From Lolium rigidum (lineage: Eukaryota > Streptophyta > Magnoliopsida > Poales > Poaceae), in NCBI RefSeq assembly GCF_022539505.1, contig NC_061514.1, positions 218,635,837 through 218,699,836 of the forward strand: a DNA stretch of 64,000 nucleotides, read 5' to 3'. Made by a program: the position numbers and the translations under genes. Positions 56,416-64,000 of the stretch are shown in pieces (position 1 is the stretch's first letter; the number at the start of each line of letters is the position of its first letter). The notes under the pieces were generated by a model. That model was not told where the DNA came from. It saw only the letters and a program-made list of their open reading frames with translations, and did no database searches.

Positions 56416-57584
56416 TTGATTGACTGTGCCAAGAAGGCCATCACCATGACTAGTAGCACCAGAGTGTTAGTAGAACATGTGTCTGAATGGCTGCCTAGAA
56501 AGTTCACTTGCAACCAGAGTTTAGCCAAGCCAACCTTGGATCAGATCAGGGTAGTCTATAGATACCCCGATGTGTTTCCTGATGATCTACCCGGTATGCC
56601 CCAGATCGGGATATCGAGTTTATCATTGAGTTAATACCTGGAACAGGACCCATAGCTCAGAGACCCTATAGTATGAACCCAGCAGAGTTAGTGGAACTGA
56701 AGAAACAACTGGATGACATGCTGTACAAAGGTCTGATTCGACCAAGTGCGTCGCCTTGGAGATCACCAGTTTTATTTGTGGATAAGAAGGACGGTGCCAC
56801 TCGTTAATGTACGGATTACCGTAAGTTGAACGATGTCACCATCAAGAACAAATGCCCCCTGCCAAAGATAGAAGACCTGTTTGACCAGCTGACCGGTGCC
56901 AGAGTGTTCTCTAAGATTGATCTTAGGACTGGTTACCATCAACTGAAGATTCGTGCAACGGATATCCCCAAGACTGCCTTCACCACCATATATGGATTGT
57001 ATGAGTACAATGTCAAGTCATTTGGATTGACCAATGCCCCCGCTTATTTCATGAATCTCATGAATAAGATCTTTATGAACTTTTTGGATAAGTTTGTCAT
57101 TGTCTTCATCGATGACATCCTAATCTACTCCAAATCAGAAGAAGAGCATGAGCAACATTTGGAAGTTATCCTGGAAACCCTTAGGAAGCATCAGTTTTAT
57201 GCCAAGTTCAGCAAATGTGAGTTTTGGTTAAAGGAAGTAGGATTCCTGGGACACATCTTTTCTGCAGGAGGAATTGTCGTAGATCACGCAAAGATCAAGA
57301 CCGTCGAGGAATGGAAAGCCCCAACCACCCAGACTGAAGTCCCCGCATTTCTTGGATTAGCGGGATATTACCGTAGGTTTGTTGAAGGATTTTCCATCAT
57401 AGCAAGACCAATGACTCAATTGTTGAAGAAGGACAAGAAGTTTGAATGGACTGACAAATGTGAAGACAGTTTCCAGAAACTCAAAAGCAGATTAACCACA
57501 GCCCCAATATTGATCATGACCAATATCACCAAGCCATTTGACGTCTATTGTGACGCATCCAAGATTGGTCTTGGATGTGTGTAG
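56416..57584 (+). pseudogene. pol: Element B reverse transcriptase
   Basis: The piece at 56416 reads to [13 protein letters not shown] frameshift at about 56600 leads to [19 protein letters not shown] and [19 protein letters not shown] at 56805-56807 replaces a codon in what is normally the R-MCVDYR stretch. The palm domain follows intact: [44 protein letters not shown], and the catalytic box [12 protein letters not shown] (about 57098-57133, with the two Asp present). [17 protein letters not shown] and [10 protein letters not shown] lead into RNase H. TAG at 57582-57584 sits between GLGCV and MQEGK. The element is therefore not autonomous today. Confidence 0.85.
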
Positions 57585-59450
57585 ATGCAAGAAGGGAAGG
57601 TGATATCATACCTGTCAAGGCAACTGAAGCAACATGAGCAGAACTATCCAACCCATGACTTGGAGTTAGCAGCAGTAGTCTTAGCCTTGAAAGTATGGCG
57701 TCATTACCTCATGGGTAATCGATGCGAGATCTATTCGGATCACAAGAGCTTGAAGTATATTTTCACCCAAAAGGAGCTGAATATGAGGCAGAGAAGATCG
57801 ATTGAGTTGATCAAGGATTATGACATGGAAATTAACTACCACCCCGGCAAGGCCAATGTGGTAGCGGATGCCCTGAGTAGACAACCGAGTCAGTTGAACA
57901 CCATGATCGCAGAAGAACAGCCTAGTTTGTATCAAGAGTTTGAAAAATTTAGACTAGAGCTAGTTAGTGAAGGATTCCTAGCAAGCATTGAGCTCCAGCC
58001 CACTTTGATGAGTCAGATCAAGGAAGCTCAGAAGGGAAATGCAAGCATTGATGGAATCAAGATTCAAATAGTTGCAGGAAAGGCACCTGGATCTACCGAA
58101 GATGAAGAAGGAGTTCTTTGGTACAAAGGACGCCTATGTATGCCGGCAGATTCAGAGTTGAAACAAGTCATTCTGAAGGAATCCCATGATACGATGTATT
58201 CCATTCACCCCGGAGGGACCAAGATGTACCAAGACTTGAAGGACCAATTTTGGTGGCATGGAATGAAGAGAGAAATTGGAAGTTACATCACTAAGTGTGA
58301 TATCTGTCAACGAGTCAAAGCAGAACATCAGCGACCCGCAGGATTACTGCAGCCATTACACATCCCTGAATGGAAATGGGATTCTGTAGGAATGGACTTC
58401 ATCACTGGATTGCCCAAGTCAAGTAGAGGAAATGATTCTATTTGGGTAGTGGTCGATAGATTAACCAAGGTAGCCCATTTCATACCAGTCAAGACCACAT
58501 ATCAAGGCCGTAAGTTAGCAGAGTTATACATCTCCAAAATAGTGAGCCTGCATGGAGCACCAAAGTCAATTGTATCGGATAGAGGATCTCAATTCACCTC
58601 AAGATTTTGGCAGAAGGTACACGAAGGACTCGGAACGCGTCTGAATTTCAGTACAGCTTATCACCCGCAGACTGACGGACAGACCGAAAGAGTCAACCAG
58701 ATACTTGAAGATATGTTGAGAGCCTGTGTGCTACAATATGGATCTAAATGGGAAGACTGTCTGCCTTATGCAGAATTCTCATATGACAATAGCTATCAAG
58801 CCAGCTTGCAAATGGCCCCATTTGAAGCCCTGTACGAAAGGAAGTGTCGTACCCCTCTGAACTGGTCGGAAGTCGGAGATAGTCAAATCTTTGGACCAGA
58901 TATTCTCCGAGAAGCTGAAGAGAAGGTTCACAAGATCCGTGAATACCTCAGGACTGCCCAGTCGAGACAGAAGAGTTATGCCGACAAGAGACGCCGAGAA
59001 ATGACTTTCAATATCGGAGACTTTGTGTATCTCAAAGTATCACCCCTCAAAGGAATGCAGAGATTCCAACTCAGAGGAAAGCTTGCCCCTAGATATGTCG
59101 GACCCTTCAAAGTTCTGAGTCGCCGAGGAGAAGTATCATATCAGCTTGAACTACCGGAGGAAATGTCCGATGTGCTTAATGTGTTCCACATATCATTACT
59201 TCGGAAGTGTTTAGAAGTTCCGGAGAAGACGGAGGTGTTCAAAAACATCGATCACCGATCGGTGGATATCAACAAGGACTTGACCTATCGTGAAGTACCC
59301 ATTCGTATCTTGGAGGAAGCATTCCGAACCACCCGCACCAGAAGTATCAAGTTCCTGAAGATTCAGTGGAGCAATCATACTGAAGAAGAAGCCACTTGGG
59401 AGCGAGAAGAGAATATGAAGACTGAATTCCCAGATCTCTTTAGTTCCTAA
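57585..59450 (+). pseudogene. pol: Element B RNase H, integrase and chromodomain
   Basis: This is the longest undisturbed part of pol, 621 codons, but it has no start of its own. RNase H spans about residues 1-105 ([40 protein letters not shown]). The zinc-binding integrase part is near 200-245 ([24 protein letters not shown]). The catalytic core has Asp in GMDFITGLP (about 272), Asp in [12 protein letters not shown] (about 334) and Glu in [19 protein letters not shown] (about 370). The GPY-like region is [19 protein letters not shown]. The C-terminal chromodomain ([19 protein letters not shown], about 585-605) targets insertion to marked chromatin. The domain set places the element in the Tekay/Del clade of chromoviruses. 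A last-62-residue copy lies at 33766. Confidence 0.88.
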
Positions 59451-59458
59451 TTGTCTTT

Positions 59459-59504
59459 AAGATCTCGGGACGAGATCTTTTGTAAGGGGGAAGGGTTTGT
59501 AACA
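59459..59504 (+). promoter_or_regulatory. Hairpin, polypurine tract and stub of 3' LTR of element B
   Basis: AAGATCTCG-GGA-CGAGATCTT (59459-59479) and AAGGGGGAAGGG (59484-59495) precede TGTAACA (59498-59504). After these seven bases the sequence departs completely from LTR B, so the 3' LTR has been lost or interrupted exactly at its start. Alternatively, the following element may itself begin with TGTAACA. Confidence 0.75.
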
Positions 59505-60470
59505 AAGCTCGTTTTGCTTCTTTTCAATTTTCTCTTTTTATTTGAATTTTCTGACGCAACTCCTTGATAACACGGCCAACAGAAATATGCAAAGAACCGA
59601 TAACCTAACGAGTAGCCTGTCGAGCGGTAAAACTAGTCTCTTCTGGGGAAGTTCCTGGCCACGTTATATCGAAAGGCTGTGTCTATGGCTGGGAACAAGC
59701 ACACTGTACGCTATGTGGACTCGGAGTAACAAAAATTGACACTAGACAATAAAGTAACACAAGATGATAGAGTAAACACAAACCGTAAAATACTAGATGA
59801 CAGAAAAAGAGACGCAAAAACAACTACGAAAAGGAACTAAAACTTGAAATTAGTGCAATCTAAGGCTATGGCAAACCCTAACCCTAACTTTTTATGGCTT
59901 TTTCTGGATAGGAAAACACTCACAACTCAACTATGGGGTGGATTGTGGATGGCTTACCGAGGAAAACTGGAAATCTGATACCAAGATGATAAAGGGGTTG
60001 CCCGATCTTCTCAGTAAGCGAAGGGTGTTGATGAACACGTGATGGTAGCAGCGGATGAAATCGATGATGATGAGGAGGGTAATTTGTATGACGCGACGAA
60101 GTCTCTCGATTGATTCTCGATGCCAACGCAACAGCTCTCAACCCTGCAAGATATTCGCAACTCCACACACTTGCGCACGTAGCCGCCGACCACGAAGCGG
60201 TAGATTGCAATCTTCTAATCCCCAATGGAACATCACATCACACAAACTTTCAGTAGCATAAAACTCCAGATCGCAACGAATTGGAGAGTTGGGGAACAAT
60301 AGTTTTGCTTAGCAAACAACTATGAACTAGGGTTTATCTTAAACGTGGTCTAAAGCAGCTAGGGGGTCGTCCAAGGCACTTATATAGGCGTCCGGGACGA
60401 GTTCTCGTCGAAAGATACAAGTAAAACCGACCCAGAATAGATCTGGTCGAGACAGACTCGGACTAGTCCG
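59505..60470 (-). mobile_element. Probable 3' LTR region of a minus-strand CRM-like element
   Basis: This is non-coding sequence downstream, on the minus strand, of a chromovirus pol. A TATA-like CCTATATAAG lies on the minus strand at about 60380-60390, consistent with an LTR promoter. Two telomere-like CCCTAA units near 59876-59888 are too few to matter. I could not fix the LTR ends: the left edge coincides with the stub of element B, and the right edge is obscured by the repeat-rich pol tail. Confidence 0.5.
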
Positions 60471-60700
60471 GTCTGGAATCCGGTCAACCGGGCCTGGGAC
60501 CGGGCTGGCCGGTCAGGACCGGGCCCTGGACCGGGCGGCAACCGGAAAGTTCGCAAAACTCCGTCCGGTTGGGCCCAGTATGACGCCCGGTTGGCGCCGG
60601 GGTGAATCCGGTCTGCCGCCCGGTTGACCGGGCCAGGGACCGGGCGCGCCGGCGTGCCGACCGGTCTGACCGGGCCCTAGACCGGCCTGGACGACTTCTT
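60420..60700 (-). repeat. GC-rich repeats of an ACCGGGC/CCGGTC core
   Basis: The string GACCGGGC or CCGGTCNG recurs at least eight times over 280 bp without a fixed period. It lies at the junction between the pol tail and the LTR of the CRM-like element. Confidence 0.65.
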
Positions 60701-60746
60701 CTCCTCTCGCGCTTGCCTCCCGCTCCTCCCTCGCGCGTCCATGAGA

Positions 60747-60812
60747 TATCTTCATGTCCAGCTCCATGTCCAGCTTCACGTCCATCTTGACGTCCGTCTT
60801 CACGTCCAGCTG
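60747..60812 (-). repeat. 12 bp repeats encoding (D-V/M-K/E-L/T/M)n in the pol tail
   Basis: On the minus strand five to six units of the type GACGTGAAGCTG encode DVKTDVKMDVKLDMELDMK. The repeat follows the RARAKLL-containing C-terminus and is in frame with it. Confidence 0.7.
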
Positions 60813-60839
60813 CTCCTCTACTCCTCGTGCGATGCTCGT

Positions 60840-63800
60840 CTCCTCTTGATACCTGATGACACATAAGTAACAGGACTTGGGCGGTATAAAGTTCTCATCA
60901 ATCAAAGTATCGTTTAGAAACAAGTTCACCTGTTGTTTAAGTAGCTTCGCACGAGCTCTTGTAATTGGTCCAATCCGAACTTCATCGGACTTGAGCTTCA
61001 CGACAGAGTTCATCTTCATCTTGCAATGACGGAGGTAGTAGTGTGGTAGGGATGTCCTCATCATCTCCCCCTTCAAAAGGCGTTGACCTCGACGCTCCAA
61101 GGTCTTCTCCGTCATATGGTGTCAAATCAGCAACATTGAAATAATTATTGACACCAAACTCATCAGTTGGAAGATCTATCGAGTATGTATTATCGTTGAT
61201 CTTGGCGAGCACTTTGTAAGGACCAGCACCACGAGGAAGCAACTTGGACTTCCGCAGCTTCGGGAACCTATCCTTGCGAAAATGTACCCAGACCATATCA
61301 CCAGGCTCGAACAACATCTCTTGGCGCTTCTTGTTCATCCTTGCAGCATTGCTCTTGCCTTTCTTCTCTATCAACTCTTTAGTCTTGACATGGATTTTTC
61401 GCACAAAATCTGCCCTCTTGGATGCCTCCATATTCACTCTCTCATGTATGGGCAAAGGCAACAAGTCAAGTGGAGTAATGGGTTTGAAACCATACACTAC
61501 CTCAAAAGGACACAGCTCCGTGGTGGAGTGTACCGCCCTGTTGTAAGCAAACTCCACATGCGGCAAACACTCTTCCCACTCCTTCAGGTTCTTCTTGATC
61601 ATGGATCTCAACAGTTGTGACAAGGTTCGATTCACCACCTCAGTTTGACCATCAGTTTGGGGATGACAACTAATACCGAACAGTAGCTTTGTCCCCGGCT
61701 TTCCCCAAAGTGTCTTCCGAAGTAGCTCATGAACTTCACATCACGATCGAAACAATAGTCTTCGGGACTCCATGTAGTCGTACAATCTCCCTGAAAAACA
61801 GGTTAGCAATATGCGATGCATCGTCGCTCTTGTGGCAGGCAATAAAATGTGACATTTTAGAAAATCTGTCCACTACCACAAATATAGAATCATGGCCTCT
61901 CTTAGTACGCGGCAAACCAAACACAAAATCCATACTAATATCCTCCCAAGGTGTAGTAGGTGCCGGTAAAGGAGTATACAAACCGTGAGGCTTCAGCTTG
62001 GACTTGGACTTGTTGCAACTAATGCATCTCTTCACATACCTTTCCACATCCCGCCTCATCTTTGACCAATAAAAGTGATCAGCGAGCATGAGTAGCATCT
62101 TCTCACGCCCAAAGTGACCCATCAAACCTCCAGCATGTGATTCCTGCAATAAGAGCAAACGCACAGACGATTCTGGAACACATCGTTTGTTAGCTCTAAA
62201 CAAGAACCCATCGTGTATGTGATACTTTTCCCATGCTTTACCAATAACACACAAGCGGTACGGTTCAGCAAAATCATGATCAGTCACATATAAATCACAT
62301 AACACCTCTAATCCAGGAATTTTAACATCAAGATGGGTTAATAGCATAGTCTTCCTAGATAGAGCATCAGCAACAATATTATCTTTTCCCTTCTTATGCT
62401 TAATAATGTATGGAAAAGACTCAACGAACTCAACCCACTTAGCAAGACGCCTATGCAAAGTAGATTGGGCTTTCAGATATTTCAAAGCTTCATGATCAGA
62501 ATGTATGATAAATTCTTTTGGCCACAAATAATGTTGCCAAACCTCAAGAACTCTAATTAAAGCAGCCAATTCTTTCTCATATATTGGATAGTTCAACTTA
62601 GCACCAGAAAGTTTCTCAGAAAAATATGCAATTGGGCGATCCTCTTGCATCAACACACCACCAATTCCAATACCACTAGCATCACATTCAATCTCAATTT
62701 GCTTATTGAAATCATGAAGTGCAAGCAACGGTGCAGAAGTTAACAATCGTTTCAGTTCATCAAAAGCATGATCTTGGGCAACGCCCCACTCAAAGACAAC
62801 ACCCTTTTTAGTCAATTCATTCAAAGGTGCAGCAATAGTAGAAAAATAGGGCACAAAACGGCGATAAAACCCAGCTAGACCATGAAAACTTCTAACTTGA
62901 CTCACATTCATGGGAGTAGGCCAATTTTGAATAGCTTCAGTTTTAGACACATCTACTTCTACTCCATGCTTAGAGACAACATAACCCAGAAATATGACCT
63001 TATCTTTGCAAAATGTGCACTTCTCAAGATTACCATAGAGTTCACTATCACGCAACACTTGTAAAACATGTCTAATATATATAGTATGATCATCTTCATT
63101 GCGGCTGTAGATTAATCTGTCATCAAAATACACAACCACAAACTTGCCAATAAAATCACGCAAAACATGGTTCATCAGTCTCATGAAAGTGCTAGGTGCA
63201 TTAGTTAAACCAAAAGGCATTACTAACCACTCATATAAACCAAATTTTGTTTTAAAGGCGGTTTTCCACTCATCCCCTTCTTTCATCCTAATTTGATGAT
63301 AACCACTACGCAAATCAATTTTAGTGAAAATAGCGAGCACCACTCAATTCATCTAGCATATCCTCTAAACGGGGAATAGGATGACGATATCGAATAGTAA
63401 TGTTGTTTATCGCTCTAGAATCTACGCACATACGCCATGTACCATCTTTCTTAGGAACAAGAATAACAGGAACAGCACAAGGACTAAGGCTTATGCGGAT
63501 ATAACCTTTGTCGAGTAGCGCTTGTACTTGCTTCTGTATCTCCTTCGTCTCGTCGGGATTTGTCCTATATGGCGCCCTATTGGGCAGCGATGCTCCGGGG
63601 ATCAAGTCAATTTGATGCTCAATACCTCGCAATGGTGGAAGTCCTGCGGGTACCTCGTCCGGGAACACGTCGCTGAATTCCTGCAAAACATTAGAAACAC
63701 CAAGAGGAAGAGGGGTCATGTCGTTAGAAACCAAAACCGTACCCCTGTACATGAGCACAAGAGGCAGGGCTGTAGGATCCTCACTAAATTCTCTCATGTC

Positions 63801-64000
63801 TTGTTTGGTGGCTAATGAGACTAAGGAATTCACTCTCTCACTTTTCGTTATATCACTCACGGCATTACAATTCTCTCGCCTATCTATGGATGCATCCTCC
63901 ACGTTTACTTCAATTTTCTGACGAGACTCATTGACAATTTGCTGCGGTGACATAGGCTGTAAGTTAATTTTCTTGCCCTTGAACTCCAAGTGATATGTAT
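60840..64000 (-). pseudogene. pol: CRM-like chromovirus pol (RT, RNase H, integrase), frameshifted, partial
   Basis: Read from the right edge on the minus strand, the protein continues from outside the window (TYHLEFKGKKINLQPMS), through the protease-RT linker (PLRGIEHQIDLIPGASLPN), to RT with KKDGTWRMCVDSRAINNIT. An extra base at about 63330 shifts the frame inside [19 protein letters not shown] has [16 protein letters not shown] and the catalytic box [12 protein letters not shown], with Arg where Ile is usual. RNase H has [28 protein letters not shown] and NIVADALSR. Integrase has the zinc-binding [17 protein letters not shown]...[10 protein letters not shown] and [16 protein letters not shown]. 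Single-base losses near 61740 and 61720 precede TDGQTEVVNRTLSQLL. The tail has GAGPYKVLAKINDNTYSIDL, NVADLTPYDGEDLG and ITRARAKLL. This fits the CRM (Cereba/Quinta) group, moderately surely. Confidence 0.82.

Noticed and set aside
59876..59888. Telomere-like CCCTAA repeats
   Set aside because: Only two units, within LTR-like sequence. Too short to be an interstitial telomere block.

Overview
The window looks like intergenic DNA from a large grass genome, most likely a Pooideae or Triticeae-type species. The evidence is the set of long nested LTR retrotransposons, the LTR family opening TGATACGTCTCCAACGTATC that is common in wheat-group genomes, and a Helitron end ending in CTAG. I could not support any intact host gene. 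Two runs of exactly 100 N (13070-13169 and 29838-29937) are probably scaffold joins of unknown true size, so order across them is not proven.

Layout. 1-3896 is the 3' part of a Helitron carrying a dead zeaxanthin-epoxidase-like exon. 3897-6527 is unassigned LTR-like sequence with a TATA box on the minus strand. 6528-13069 is the 5' end of Ty3/gypsy element A (4.8 kb LTR, PBS, an extra ORF before gag, start of gag), cut by the first gap. 13170-14307 holds two colliding fragments of TGATACGTC-type LTRs. 14308-17649 is a truncated LTR of family B, and 17650-19998 is a truncated LTR of family C. 20013-21329 is a clean solo LTR with target-site duplication CTCGC, sitting in the 3' repeats of a Tat-type gypsy element whose LTR is 21920-22405. 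22408-29837 is a second Tat-type element on the minus strand (LTR, 3' repeats, an antisense intron-containing ORF, then integrase and RNase H), cut by the second gap. 29938-31664 is the 3' end of another TGATACGTC-type element. 31665-33765 is a degraded Ty1/copia pol on the minus strand.

33766-59504 is gypsy family B. It starts with a pol tail and polypurine tract, then one LTR (34006-38226), PBS, ORF1, gag, protease, RT, RNase H, integrase and chromodomain, and a second polypurine tract. The single LTR is therefore shared by the end of one copy and the start of the next. Its gag is split by a 15.4 kb non-autonomous minus-strand element D (40040-55488) with two LTRs of about 6.26 kb, a 2.9 kb internal region with no recognisable gag or pol, and a perfect AAGAA target-site duplication. 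59505-64000 is the 3' part of a minus-strand CRM-like chromovirus with a frameshifted pol.

The most interesting signal is inside the LTRs. Families A, B, C and D, which are otherwise strongly diverged, share one ordered layout. A GC-rich leader sits downstream of a TATA box and ends in a GT donor (A, B and D). Next comes a small exon-like block of 57, 78 or 81 bp ending in a conserved GC-type donor, then a short hairpin built on GAGTAC/GTACTC, then an AG acceptor and a purine-rich last exon-like block. This looks like a conserved spliced module within LTRs, either a short protein or a purine-rich spliced leader. A and B also share an uncharacterised ORF between PBS and gag (coiled coil plus acidic tail). 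D shares the LTR module but lacks proteins, so it may rely on proteins from such elements.
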